This document shows positions 41,086-49,615 of a DNA stretch of 64,000 bases, piece by piece; positions within the stretch are counted from its first letter, which is position 1, and every line of letters begins with the position of its first letter. The position numbers were made by a program, and so were the translations under genes. Source of the DNA: WAOL01 sp964399035 (GTDB lineage Archaea > Thermoproteota > Thermoprotei_A > Sulfolobales > NBVN01). The stretch covers positions 1-64,000 of the forward strand of contig CAYNPH010000034.1 of the NCBI GenBank assembly GCA_964399035.1, in the 5' to 3' direction. The notes beneath the pieces were generated by a model. That model worked only from the letters and a program-made list of their open reading frames with translations, made no database searches and was not told the origin of the DNA.

Positions 41086-43236
41086 TTACGCCTCGGTTCC
41101 CTTTAAACTTACGGCTTTCTGCTTAAGGAGCTTCCGGGCCTCGGCAATCACTTCCCTCGCTACTTTAGGTCCGAAGCCCGGTAAGCTCTCCAGTCTAGTG
41201 GGGTCTGCCGTAGCTAACTCCTCAACGCTTCTAATGCCTGCGTTGTAGAGTGCTCTAGCCCTTACCCTACCGATGCCCTTCACCTTGGTTAGGTTTAGGA
41301 GGTCTTCCTTAACGCCGTACCTGACCCTTAGTGAGAGTGTCCGCAAGGCCTTAGCATGGTACGTGAGGTTAGTAGCTTCACATACTCTCGACGCAGCATA
41401 GGTTAACCACTCAGCTGTCTCAACAAGCGTTCTTAGGTCACCTGAACCTATGTTGTAGGCCTCAATAATGCGTTCCTCAGGTTCTTCCTCGATCCACGCA
41501 TTCAGGATTCTAGCAACCTTATACGCCCTAAGCCACTCAAAGTAATCGACACCGGTAATTGGCTCAGGTATGTAACCGTACTCTACCGCTGCATTGGCTT
41601 CCTCTTCAAGCGCCCTGTAACCAATTACTCTAACTCTGCTAAAGTCAGGCGTCATGGCTACTAATGCAAGATAATACATGGGGTGAACCACTGGTAACGT
41701 TTGCTTGAGGCCGTCAATAATGATTATAGCGGTGATCGGGTCTATGTATAGTCTACTCACGTAACTCCCTAATCTAGTAGCGCGTAACTCTGTCCCATTT
41801 ATGCTGACCATCCCCATCTCTATTAGCCGGTCTAGAACGTACTCAACAGAACTCTCGCCAGCATCCTCACCTAATTGTCTGTACGCTAGGGTCCCACTCA
41901 TAATGTCATGAAGTGACCTGAGGCTTCCAGCATCTCCCGAAGCAATTAGTGCTAGTACGTGTATGCGCATAGCCCTTTCATTAATCAGTGAGGAATGGAC
42001 CACCTCGGGCGTGCCGTTAATGTACTTCCACCCCTCACTCTCGTTTTTTACGTCAGCCAGTACGGCCTCCCCGTAAGGGTCGTATTGGGGTCTGCCGGCC
42101 CGGCCAGCCATCTGCTTATATTCTGAGATGGAGATGGGGCGCATGTAGCCCTCGGAGTACCTCCTAGTATAGATGACCACCCTGCGGGCAGGCATGTTAA
42201 TGCCAGCGGCGAGTGTCGGGGTAGCGGCCACAACCTTAATTAAACCCTCCCTGAAGCCCTCCTCTATTACTTTTCTGGCGTTCATCGAAAGCCCTGCATG
42301 GTGGTATGCAACGCCGTGCATTATGAGGGGTGCGAGCGACTCAACCTCCGTTCTCGGCGAGCCCTCCTTCAACTTATTAATGAGTTGGGGGGCGCTTGGT
42401 ACGCTAGGAAGTAATTTACTCAGGGTACGCGCAGCTGATTCAGCCCTATTCCTAGCCTGCAGGAATATTATTGCCTGGTAGGATTCCTTCAGGGCTTGGA
42501 GGGCGGTATGCTTAATTATGTTCCCATCCTTAACTTTCTCCACACGTCCATCCTCGAAAACTATCTCGCGGCGACGCTTGTTGTAGAAACCCTCAATGAG
42601 CCTTACAGGTCTCCAGTCACTAATCACTAGTTCAGCATCAAGCCACTCCGCTATCTCTTCAGGGTTACCTATGGTTGCGGATAGCCCAACTACCTGCGCA
42701 CCTGTGCGGGAAGCCTTAACGACGATTAACTCTACTATAGGTCCTCGATCCCTGTCACCTATCATGTGCATTTCATCAACTACCACGACACCGACGCGTG
42801 CTAACCATGAAGGCTTCAGCCGAAGTATCGAGTCTAGCCTCTCGTATGTAGCAATGACCACGTCATACTTACCCAGCCATTCACCTGGCTCGTCATAGTC
42901 GCCTGTGGTTATACCTACCTTAAGTCCTATCCTTTCCCAGAACCTGAATTCCTCGTACTTCTCACTAGCTAAGGTCTTCAGAGGCGTGACGTAAATACCC
43001 ATACGCCCGTCTAGGAAGGCTCTTAACAAGGCGAGCTCGCCTATCAGCGTCTTCCCACTCGCTGTGGGCGCGGTGACAAGCAAGTTCTTTCCCTTAAGAA
43101 GCCCTGCCTTAACCGCGCTTGACTGAGGGGGTGTGAGCCTACGTATCCCTCTTTCCTTGAGTAAGTCCACAACGCCCGATGGGAGACCTTCCTGTATCAG
43201 GGACTCTACGTTGACGAAGGCTTCCTCATTACCCAA
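41086..43236 (-). CDS. hel308: Hel308 superfamily 2 DNA helicase
   Basis: The 716-residue helicase unwinds lagging-strand forks and acts in fork repair. Motifs in order are TAPTASGKTLIGELALL (Walker A, near residue 55), VVDEMHMIGDRDRGP (DEAH-like, near 150), GLSATIGNPEE, and QMAGRAGRPQYDPYGEA (motif VI, near 370). A winged helix, a ratchet domain and C-terminal helix-hairpin-helix (KGIGRVRARALYNAGI, LPGFGPKVAREV) complete the family layout. The start is TTG at 43236. It converges with pheT, with 7 bases between stops. Confidence 0.96.
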   Translation of the reverse strand: MGNEEAFVNVESLIQEGLPSGVVDLLKERGIRRLTPPQSSAVKAGLLKGKNLLVTAPTASGKTLIGELALLRAFLDGRMGIYVTPLKTLASEKYEEFRFWERIGLKVGITTGDYDEPGEWLGKYDVVIATYERLDSILRLKPSWLARVGVVVVDEMHMIGDRDRGPIVELIVVKASRTGAQVVGLSATIGNPEEIAEWLDAELVISDWRPVRLIEGFYNKRRREIVFEDGRVEKVKDGNIIKHTALQALKESYQAIIFLQARNRAESAARTLSKLLPSVPSAPQLINKLKEGSPRTEVESLAPLIMHGVAYHHAGLSMNARKVIEEGFREGLIKVVAATPTLAAGINMPARRVVIYTRRYSEGYMRPISISEYKQMAGRAGRPQYDPYGEAVLADVKNESEGWKYINGTPEVVHSSLINERAMRIHVLALIASGDAGSLRSLHDIMSGTLAYRQLGEDAGESSVEYVLDRLIEMGMVSINGTELRATRLGSYVSRLYIDPITAIIIIDGLKQTLPVVHPMYYLALVAMTPDFSRVRVIGYRALEEEANAAVEYGYIPEPITGVDYFEWLRAYKVARILNAWIEEEPEERIIEAYNIGSGDLRTLVETAEWLTYAASRVCEATNLTYHAKALRTLSLRVRYGVKEDLLNLTKVKGIGRVRARALYNAGIRSVEELATADPTRLESLPGFGPKVAREVIAEARKLLKQKAVSLKGTEA

Positions 43237-43260
43237 TTACCCATGACCCCGCTTCAGCCA

Positions 43261-43277
43261 TATTCTGACTCAGAATA
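43261..43277. promoter_or_regulatory. Perfect 17-base palindrome at the hel308 promoter
   Basis: TATTCTGA-C-TCAGAATA is a perfect inverted repeat with 8-base arms. Read on the minus strand it follows a TATA-like TTAATTTA (about 43276-43283) and precedes the expected transcription start of hel308 near 43253, the usual place for an archaeal repressor site. Confidence 0.45.
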
Positions 43278-43422
43278 AATTAAGGTTAGGCCTAAAGGTA
43301 ATTGATTGAGGCTACCTTCGGGTAATACCCGGTTAACCGCAGTTCATTTATTGAGAACAGATATAAAGTACTTGAATGTAAACAAGTATCTAAGGGAGAA
43401 CAAAGAGAAGAGGTGATGAAGA

Positions 43423-44145
43423 GTGAGCAAAACACTGCTGGGAATATCCTACATACTCTTGGCAATACCCTACATTAACATTGCAGGCGTGATCCTGCTC
43501 CCCATAGCATGGATAATCGAGGGACGGAAGAGAAAGAGAGGTCTGTGGACAGCTACTGGCGTGCTTGGTTTGATATCAGTGATATTAATAATAGTCGGCA
43601 TGGTTGCGTTGATAGGTGCGGTACTACCTCTAATAAGTTCCTTACAGCAGGAGATCACGGTTGGGCAGGGTCAACAGCCACAAGCGTTTCCAGGGAACTT
43701 TACGGAGAACCTACTTAAGAAGATGCCGGTAGGGTTGGCTGGAATAGCGGTTATGGCAATAGCATCGATCCTGTACGTGGTTTACTTCATACTAATGCTT
43801 GTGTCGCTATATCAAGCAGGTTCCTTCTATAGATCAGGCCTTATAAAAGCGTCAGTCATCCTCTACATCATCGGGATAGTGGTGGCAATACTGTTCATAG
43901 CCTTCGTCATAACGCGAGCAACGCCGCACGCCGCAGGCGGGGTTGGTGGGACATTTGTCGGTGGTTTGCTAGTGGGTGTTATACTTGCTGGCATACTGCT
44001 GTTCGTAGCGAACATACTTGCTGGCATAGGGTTCCTAACGGCCAAAGAGCCAGAGGAGCAACAATACGTATATGGGTACGTACCGCCGTCAAGTGGGGGT
44101 GCCACGCAAACTGGTGTGAGCACAATGATCCAGGTAATGACGTAG
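43423..44145 (+). CDS. Multi-pass membrane protein (DUF996/DUF973-like)
   Basis: The 240-residue protein has about five hydrophobic helices: residues 5-30, 42-75, 100-130, 140-165 and 175-210. The first segment ISYILLAIPYINIAGVILLPIAW and the SFYRSGLIKASVILYIIGI segment resemble DUF996/DUF973 archaeal membrane proteins of unknown function. A short soluble tail with YGYVPPSSGGATQ ends it. The GTG at 43423 follows GAAGAGGTGATG and a TATA-like GATATAAAGT near 43360. It is divergent from hel308. Confidence 0.6.
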   Translation: MSKTLLGISYILLAIPYINIAGVILLPIAWIIEGRKRKRGLWTATGVLGLISVILIIVGMVALIGAVLPLISSLQQEITVGQGQQPQAFPGNFTENLLKKMPVGLAGIAVMAIASILYVVYFILMLVSLYQAGSFYRSGLIKASVILYIIGIVVAILFIAFVITRATPHAAGGVGGTFVGGLLVGVILAGILLFVANILAGIGFLTAKEPEEQQYVYGYVPPSSGGATQTGVSTMIQVMT

Positions 44146-44203
44146 GTACCTTAAGGTAGTTTTTCCTTAGATGTTAAACTTGAGTGTCATGACTTAAGCT
44201 TAC

Positions 44204-45226
44204 CTACCTTATTACGGGGATATCCCCGAACATCCTGGTTTTAATAAAGCCCACGCCATTCACATCGGGTAGGACACGCACACCCACAACCCTACCCTTG
44301 ACTCTGTGGGCTGCTAGTGCATCTAAAATCACGGAAGCCAGCACATCCGGGTCATCTGGGAGAGCAACCATATCTATCCCCGCTACACAGTAAGCAGCTA
44401 AGTATGTGAGATCCCGCAGGCGTAAATTACCCTCATTAGCTAGCTTAAGTAACTCACGATCCTCCCCCACAGGAAGCATGAGTTCGTTGAAACCAACGCT
44501 CTTCACACCAGCTTTCTTCACAGCAGTCATTATTACCTCGTTAATATGCCGTATTGCCCACGCACTGCCAACGGAGGGGAATGGGAGTCTTAGGACCCGC
44601 TCTATTATGGGCACCACGGACTCCTCCATCCACGGGGAGAGTGAGGCATCGATGCCTAAGTAATTCACGCCATACTTGCTAGCGGCGCTCTTCACAATGC
44701 CCTCCACACGCCTCAAGAACTCCGATATAGTATCGACCCACCTGCCCATGGGGCTTGAAGTAAGCAGGTCTACGTATCTTAAGGCAACGGCGACACCGCT
44801 TCTCAAAGGGGTGGAGAGCGGGTAGTAAGGCGTTTCAATAGGTGCGCCTATGGAGAATGCGAGCCTAGTTGTCACCTCGACACCTAAGTCATGGGCGACC
44901 TCCCTCAGCATGTTTACAGCCTTTCGTACGTCCTTCCTTCTAGTAATTATCACCGAGGCGTACGAGTTACTGCATTTGAGTGCGTTCTTCAATTCATTAA
45001 CGTTAACTCGGTACATTCGAGACCGATAAGCTGAGAAAATAATGTCCTCACGGCATAATTTATCGAGAACAGCATTACCCGCACCTGTGCTCAATGTCAA
45101 TCTAACATCCCATACCCTAATGCCTTCACTCTCGATCAGGTCCCGAATATTATTTGCGATGGAGAGGGTTCCTTCAATATTGCTTAGATCCTTAACATTG
45201 AAGGTTAAAGCTCTAATCATCGGCAA
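44204..45226 (-). CDS. DUF711 family protein
   Basis: The 340-residue protein has the DUF711 pattern: RALTFNV near the start, TRLAFSIGAPIETPYYPLST, SGVAVALRYVDLLTSS, GIDASLSPW and SVGFNELMLPVGEDRELLKLA, with a typical ending KTRMFGDIPVI. The family is conserved in archaea and many bacteria, with no proven function; its fold is a TIM-like barrel. The TTG at 45226 has GAGGTT at 45235-45240 as ribosome binding site; ATG at 45220 is an alternative. A 13-base palindrome covers that site. Confidence 0.82.
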   Translation of the reverse strand: MPMIRALTFNVKDLSNIEGTLSIANNIRDLIESEGIRVWDVRLTLSTGAGNAVLDKLCREDIIFSAYRSRMYRVNVNELKNALKCSNSYASVIITRRKDVRKAVNMLREVAHDLGVEVTTRLAFSIGAPIETPYYPLSTPLRSGVAVALRYVDLLTSSPMGRWVDTISEFLRRVEGIVKSAASKYGVNYLGIDASLSPWMEESVVPIIERVLRLPFPSVGSAWAIRHINEVIMTAVKKAGVKSVGFNELMLPVGEDRELLKLANEGNLRLRDLTYLAAYCVAGIDMVALPDDPDVLASVILDALAAHRVKGRVVGVRVLPDVNGVGFIKTRMFGDIPVIR

Positions 45227-45227
45227 G

Positions 45228-45240
45228 GAGGTTCAACCTC
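45228..45240. promoter_or_regulatory. Palindrome GAGGTTCAACCTC at the DUF711 start
   Basis: This 6+1+6 inverted repeat ends one base before the TTG start of the minus-strand DUF711 gene and includes its ribosome binding site. It could hide the site in an RNA hairpin or serve as an operator. Confidence 0.3.
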
Positions 45241-45351
45241 TTTAATATCAACTCCTTCAGCGCTTAATATTTTTAAATAAATAATGCCGTAAGAATCATT
45301 ACATGCTTAAGGGATATCAGGTTAAATTTATCACCCTTGATCAGTCAAATA

Positions 45352-45411
45352 GCGTGGATGAGCGGTGCGGTCGTAGCTGAGCCCACGCGATGATGTCTGG
45401 CGGGCTTTAGC
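45352..45411 (+). promoter_or_regulatory. Structured leader or small RNA before the radical SAM gene
   Basis: The gap before the radical SAM gene holds two mutually exclusive stems: GCGTGG (45352-45357) with CCACGC (45383-45388), and GCTGAGCCC (45376-45384) with GGGCTTTAGC (45402-45411, one bulge). The loop of the second holds GATGATG and CTGG, and ACA follows the stem. An AT-rich TATA-like stretch at 45268-45280 implies a leader of about 130 bases, long for this genome. It could be a regulatory leader, a C/D-like or an H/ACA-like RNA. Confidence 0.25.
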
Positions 45412-45433
45412 GACATAATGTGGTGAACGGTTA

Positions 45434-46807
45434 ATGAGTTCGATAGCATTAGCGTTTGGTTACGGACGGAGGGTGAAGTACAGCGTAAATGTGTTGGTGG
45501 GGGCTATCGAGCAGGAGTTAAGGGACTCTGTAGACGTTTTCGTAGCCCCTCTGAAGGCTATTCCTAATCTGCTGGTGAACCTCGTTGAGGAGTACGGTAA
45601 GAGGCGGGTAATATATGGTCAAACATTAATTACGCCTGAACTACCCGAGATAATTAACGACGTCGTTAAGGCAGTGACTGTGGCTCGGAAGACTGGTGCA
45701 GTACCCGTTGCTGGTGGTCCCCACGCCACCGGGGATCCTTACGGGGCGTTACTTTCACTCGGTTTCGAATATGTCTTCATGGGGGATTCAGAGGAATCCT
45801 TCACTCAATTCCTAAGAGAAATTATCGAGGGAGGCGACCCCAAGTCCGTGAAGCCAGGACTCGCCTACATCGATGGGGAGGAATTCATAATAACCGGCAA
45901 GGGTAGAGTACGTAACTTGGACAAATTCCCCGCGTTCGCCCTAAAGCATAGGTTGTTTAACCCCATAGAAGTGACTCGAGGGTGTCCTCACGCCTGTAAG
46001 TATTGCCAAGTTAGCTATGCTTTCGGTGCAAGGTACAGGCACAGAAGCGTAGGTAACATAGTACATCACGCTGAGCTAATGGTGAGTAATGGCATCCGGG
46101 ACCTGAGGTTCATAACGCCTAACGCCTTAGGCTACGGGACGCAAGACGGGAAACGTGACTTAAGTAAGGTGGCTGAGCTCTTAGGGAGACTCCAGAAACT
46201 CAGGGAGAGGGGAGCTAGGGTGTTTTTCGGTGCATTCCCTTCAGAGGTAAGGCCAGAGTTCGTGGATAGGGAGGCAGCCCTGCTTCTCAGGAAGAGTGTT
46301 GATAATAGGAGGGTGATAGTTGGGGCTCAATCAGGGTCAGACAGGATGCTTAAGGAACTACATCGAGGGCACACGGCTGAAGACGTCACTAACGCGGTAA
46401 CTCACTTAAGGAGCGCAGGCTTCGACGTTGACGTGGACTATATCTTCGGTCTCCCGGGAGAAACTGAGGAAGATGTGATGAGGACCCTGAAGCACATGAG
46501 GACGTTAATTGGGTTGGGTGCCAGAGTTCACGCACATGTATTCCTTCCTCTCCCGGGAACGCCCTACTCCTTTGAAAAGCCGGGGAAAGTTAATGCGTGG
46601 TTAAGGAAGGAACTCTTCAAGTTGTTGGGGAAGGGCGCTATGTACGGTCAATGGGAGGCACAGGAAAGACTAGCTGCGTCAGTAGCCAAGCTGAGGGACT
46701 TAGGGGTAATCATCATAACACGTAAGAGGGCTCAGGAACTGATTTCACGATTCGGAGGGGTTAACGCCCCGCTCGCTCCCAAGATCCTCCGACACGTTAA
46801 ATGGTGA
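45434..46807 (+). CDS. B12-binding domain/radical SAM protein (MJ1487-like)
   Basis: The 457-residue protein has an N-terminal cobalamin-binding-like Rossmann domain (PVAGGPHATGDPYGALLSLG, residues about 95-130) and a radical SAM core with EVTRGCPHACKYCQVSYAFG (C-x3-C-x2-C near residue 185). GAQSGSDRMLKELHRGH and DYIFGLPGETEEDV are further SAM-barrel motifs. This is the MJ1487-type B12-binding radical SAM family, whose substrate is unknown. Its last 63 bases overlap the 3' end of the opposite-strand Cas4-like gene. Confidence 0.88.
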   Translation: MSSIALAFGYGRRVKYSVNVLVGAIEQELRDSVDVFVAPLKAIPNLLVNLVEEYGKRRVIYGQTLITPELPEIINDVVKAVTVARKTGAVPVAGGPHATGDPYGALLSLGFEYVFMGDSEESFTQFLREIIEGGDPKSVKPGLAYIDGEEFIITGKGRVRNLDKFPAFALKHRLFNPIEVTRGCPHACKYCQVSYAFGARYRHRSVGNIVHHAELMVSNGIRDLRFITPNALGYGTQDGKRDLSKVAELLGRLQKLRERGARVFFGAFPSEVRPEFVDREAALLLRKSVDNRRVIVGAQSGSDRMLKELHRGHTAEDVTNAVTHLRSAGFDVDVDYIFGLPGETEEDVMRTLKHMRTLIGLGARVHAHVFLPLPGTPYSFEKPGKVNAWLRKELFKLLGKGAMYGQWEAQERLAASVAKLRDLGVIIITRKRAQELISRFGGVNAPLAPKILRHVKW

Positions 46808-47407
46808 GTAGGGGCAGACCTCCTTGTAAGGGCATAGCCTGCACTTCCTCCTACTCACCCACCCGGGCTCAGGGAATATTCCATCTCTCACGTCCTTCAA
46901 TAGCTTAAGGTACTTCACTAGCAGGTCGTTATCGTATCTAAGGCTAACTGTCTTATTCACATATCGGAGCCTCAACTCGATCCGCTCTATCTTGACGCCA
47001 TGAACCTTACTCAGTATGTAGGCGTATGCCATAACCTGTAATGCGTCCCCCAGCCACACACCGTTAACCACACAGGGAGATTCGAACTTGGGGGCTCTCC
47101 TGCTCTTAAACTCCTCAACAATTAACGTGCCGCTAGCTCCGTTAATTCTGTAGCTGTCAGGCTTACCCACAAGCACCACGCCTAGCTCATCAACCCTAGC
47201 CCTAAGCAGTTCCTCCTTAACCCACCCAGGACGCAGTATGTGATGTATTGCGTGAGCTAAACGTCCTAACCAAGCTCTAAGACGTAACGCTAGGGGTTGG
47301 GGGACGGGGGTGTGGACATCGAAGAAGTAGAGTGTGGGGCAGTAACCTAGCTTCCTTAACTCGCTTGGTGTGACTACGGTTTCCTTCCTGCCCTGCTCCT
47401 TTCCCAT
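46745..47407 (-). CDS. Cas4/RecB-like PD-(D/E)XK nuclease
   Basis: The 220-residue protein has Cas4-type features: an N-terminal cysteine in LRKLGYCPTLYFFD, a nuclease core with HAIHHIL, VGKPDSYRI, VEEFKSRR (D...ExK) and ALQVMAYAYILS (QxxxY), and a C-terminal cysteine trio CRLCPYKEVCPYSP that would complete a 4Fe-4S cluster. Cas4 nucleases resect DNA ends. No CRISPR repeat or other cas gene is in the window, so a CRISPR-independent repair role is more likely. The gene overlaps the convergent radical SAM gene by 63 bases. Confidence 0.85.
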   Translation of the reverse strand: MGKEQGRKETVVTPSELRKLGYCPTLYFFDVHTPVPQPLALRLRAWLGRLAHAIHHILRPGWVKEELLRARVDELGVVLVGKPDSYRINGASGTLIVEEFKSRRAPKFESPCVVNGVWLGDALQVMAYAYILSKVHGVKIERIELRLRYVNKTVSLRYDNDLLVKYLKLLKDVRDGIFPEPGWVSRRKCRLCPYKEVCPYSPFNVSEDLGSERGVNPSES

Positions 47408-47455
47408 GGCCCCAACATCACCGCGGGTAATGCGCTACTTTCACGGTTTCCGTCA

Positions 47456-48151
47456 TTACACTGCTTTTAAATAAAGATCCTCGCTGAGTGCAGGGTAACG
47501 GGTATGCCCATGCAGCTTCCGCTGAATACCCCAAGCAACTTTCTTAGCTAGTCCCATTACCGAGTACCTTGGGCGGGGATTAACCAGGCCTTTCCGAAGG
47601 GACTCCAGGACATCATCCAAGGTAAGGTTCGGAACCTCAATGAGGGTTCTAGACACGCCCACCATTTCAAGCACGTGGGCATCTGAACACGCTATGCATG
47701 GCTTCCTAGATGCGCGACTATGCATCCAAGCCATGGTGTTAGTGATCGGGTCGCTGCCCATGTTGAAGCACTCTATACAGTCCCACAGATCTTCCCTTAT
47801 CCGCCACCCTATACCTAACCTCATGACGTCGAAAGGGTGGGCGGGTATAAGGACACAACCATTGTCGCTGGCAAGTTCGCGGAGTGCCTTGGGATCCTTA
47901 ATCACCGGTATGGGGTCCTTGCAGAGCACCAGCACGTCTCCCCACTCGGTCCTAACTTCAGCACCGGCAATTACTAGGGGCACCCCACCACTCACGTACC
48001 TCCTAGCGATCACAGATCCGGCGAACGTGTTGTGGTCAGTAATCGCTATGACGTCCAATCCGACGGCCCTAGCACGTAAGACAACCTCTCGTGGGTGCGC
48101 TCTTCCGTCGCTGGCTTGCGTGTGGATATGGAGGTCTGAGTGAACAATCAT
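47456..48151 (-). CDS. PHP domain phosphoesterase
   Basis: The 231-residue protein starts with the PHP metal-binding motif HSDLHIHTQASDG and continues with VIAITDHNTFAGS, IAGAEVRTEWGDVL, PAHPFDV and CIACSDAHVLEMVG, giving the full set of histidine, aspartate and glutamate ligands. Stand-alone PHP proteins hydrolyse phosphoesters of nucleotides or sugars; the substrate is unknown. It overlaps the acyl-CoA ligase gene by four bases, so it is the second gene of that operon. Confidence 0.88.
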   Translation of the reverse strand: MIVHSDLHIHTQASDGRAHPREVVLRARAVGLDVIAITDHNTFAGSVIARRYVSGGVPLVIAGAEVRTEWGDVLVLCKDPIPVIKDPKALRELASDNGCVLIPAHPFDVMRLGIGWRIREDLWDCIECFNMGSDPITNTMAWMHSRASRKPCIACSDAHVLEMVGVSRTLIEVPNLTLDDVLESLRKGLVNPRPRYSVMGLAKKVAWGIQRKLHGHTRYPALSEDLYLKAV

Positions 48152-49557
48152 TCTTTCTCCATCCTCTGACGTATGCGGGCCCAGGCAACCATGTAGGAGA
48201 GTGCCCTAGCGGCTTCCTCCGGCGTTCGGAATGATGGTATCATTGCCTCATGCTCGAACATCCGTAGCTTATCTAATGTGTACTTGCCTCCAGGCGCCGC
48301 CATTACTACGGGTTTACCGTACTTACTAACTAGCTCTTTAGCGGCCTCCAGAACCCCTTGCGGGTCGTACGCTGGTGACTGCATTATGCTTATGAGGAGC
48401 ACGGCATCCACGTTCTCATCCTTCAACACGGCCTCCAACGCTACCTTGTATCTCTCTGGCGGTGCGTCGCCTAGTACATCTACAGGGTTATTCACGGCGG
48501 CTGCTGGCGGCAGGCCCTCCCTCAGCCTGGCCTTAGTTTGCTCCGATAGTTCGGCCATCTGCAAACCGAGTAGCTCCACAGCGTCCGTGGCTAGGACCCC
48601 CGCACCGCCGCCGTTAGTCACTATAGCTATCCTGTCACCGGAGGGGGCTGGTAGCCATGAGAGTGTCTTAGCAGCCACTACTAACTCGTTTAACTCATTA
48701 ACCAGCAACCCGCCAAACTGTTTTATCGCGGCTTCATATACGGCGTATTGACCTGCCAGCGAACCTGTGTGTGACGCGACGGCCCTCATACCTTTCTCGG
48801 ATTTGCCAGCCTTAAGCACTATGACGGGCTTCCCTCCCTCTGTGGCCTTCCTTAATGCGTTAAGGAATTTCCTGCCGTCCGACACCCCCTCTATGTAGGC
48901 CATGATTACCTTCGTTGCAGGGTCCTCTGCTAGGTACTCTATGAGTTCCCATTCCTGCACATCTGCGGCGTTCCCGTAACTCACGAACTTACTCATCCCG
49001 ACGCCTGCCTCCGCAAGCCAGTCGAGGATTGCCGCCCCGAGAGCCCCAGACTGTGAGATTAGGGCCACGCTACCCGGCCCCGGCTTCGCTTGCCTGTCGT
49101 TAGGATTGAAGATCGTATCAAGGCCCGAGTGGGCGTCGTAAACGCCGAGGCAGTTGGGCCCTATTACCCTCATACCCCACTTCCTAGCGACCCTAACTAG
49201 CTCCTTCTCCCTCCTAGCTCCCTCCTCCCCAGCTTCCTTGAAGCCCGCGCTGATCACTATAGCTGCCCTAACGCCCTTCTTGCCGCACTCGTCAAGGACT
49301 GAGGGAACGACGCGGGCAGGTACCGCCACGACCACCAAGTCAGGTGTTTCAGGTATCTCCAGGACGGATTTGTAGCATTTAAACCCTAGAACCTCATCGT
49401 ACTTCACATTCACAGGGTATATGCGGCCCTTGAACCTTTCCTTGAGGTTCTCCATGATCGCCCGTCCGACGGTTCCTTTCTTTATCGATGCGCCTATGAC
49501 GGCTATGGATTTTGGGGAAAAGAACTTGCTGAATACCTCCTTCGTAGGTAAACTCAT
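48148..49557 (-). CDS. acdA: Acyl-CoA synthetase (ADP-forming), alpha subunit
   Basis: The 469-residue protein has a CoA-binding Rossmann domain (SIAVIGASIKKGTVGRAIMEN), a succinyl-CoA-synthetase-like middle with SQSGALGAAILDWLAEAG, and the phospho-histidine loop RAVASHTGSLAGQYAVYEAA near residue 260. ADP-forming enzymes turn acetyl- or aryl-acyl-CoA plus ADP and phosphate into acid, ATP and CoA. The ATP-grasp beta subunit is not in the window and must be elsewhere. A second alpha-type gene is at 61419. Confidence 0.92.
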   Translation of the reverse strand: MSLPTKEVFSKFFSPKSIAVIGASIKKGTVGRAIMENLKERFKGRIYPVNVKYDEVLGFKCYKSVLEIPETPDLVVVAVPARVVPSVLDECGKKGVRAAIVISAGFKEAGEEGARREKELVRVARKWGMRVIGPNCLGVYDAHSGLDTIFNPNDRQAKPGPGSVALISQSGALGAAILDWLAEAGVGMSKFVSYGNAADVQEWELIEYLAEDPATKVIMAYIEGVSDGRKFLNALRKATEGGKPVIVLKAGKSEKGMRAVASHTGSLAGQYAVYEAAIKQFGGLLVNELNELVVAAKTLSWLPAPSGDRIAIVTNGGGAGVLATDAVELLGLQMAELSEQTKARLREGLPPAAAVNNPVDVLGDAPPERYKVALEAVLKDENVDAVLLISIMQSPAYDPQGVLEAAKELVSKYGKPVVMAAPGGKYTLDKLRMFEHEAMIPSFRTPEEAARALSYMVAWARIRQRMEKE

Positions 49558-49615
49558 GAGTATCCCCTTTCATTTAGGGGGAGTGACGTAAAAATGCGTT
49601 AGCACTTACCAACCG

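Noticed and set aside
46745..47407. CRISPR locus suggested by the Cas4-like gene
   Set aside because: No repeat-spacer array and no other cas gene is visible anywhere in the window; Cas4-like nucleases also occur outside CRISPR loci.
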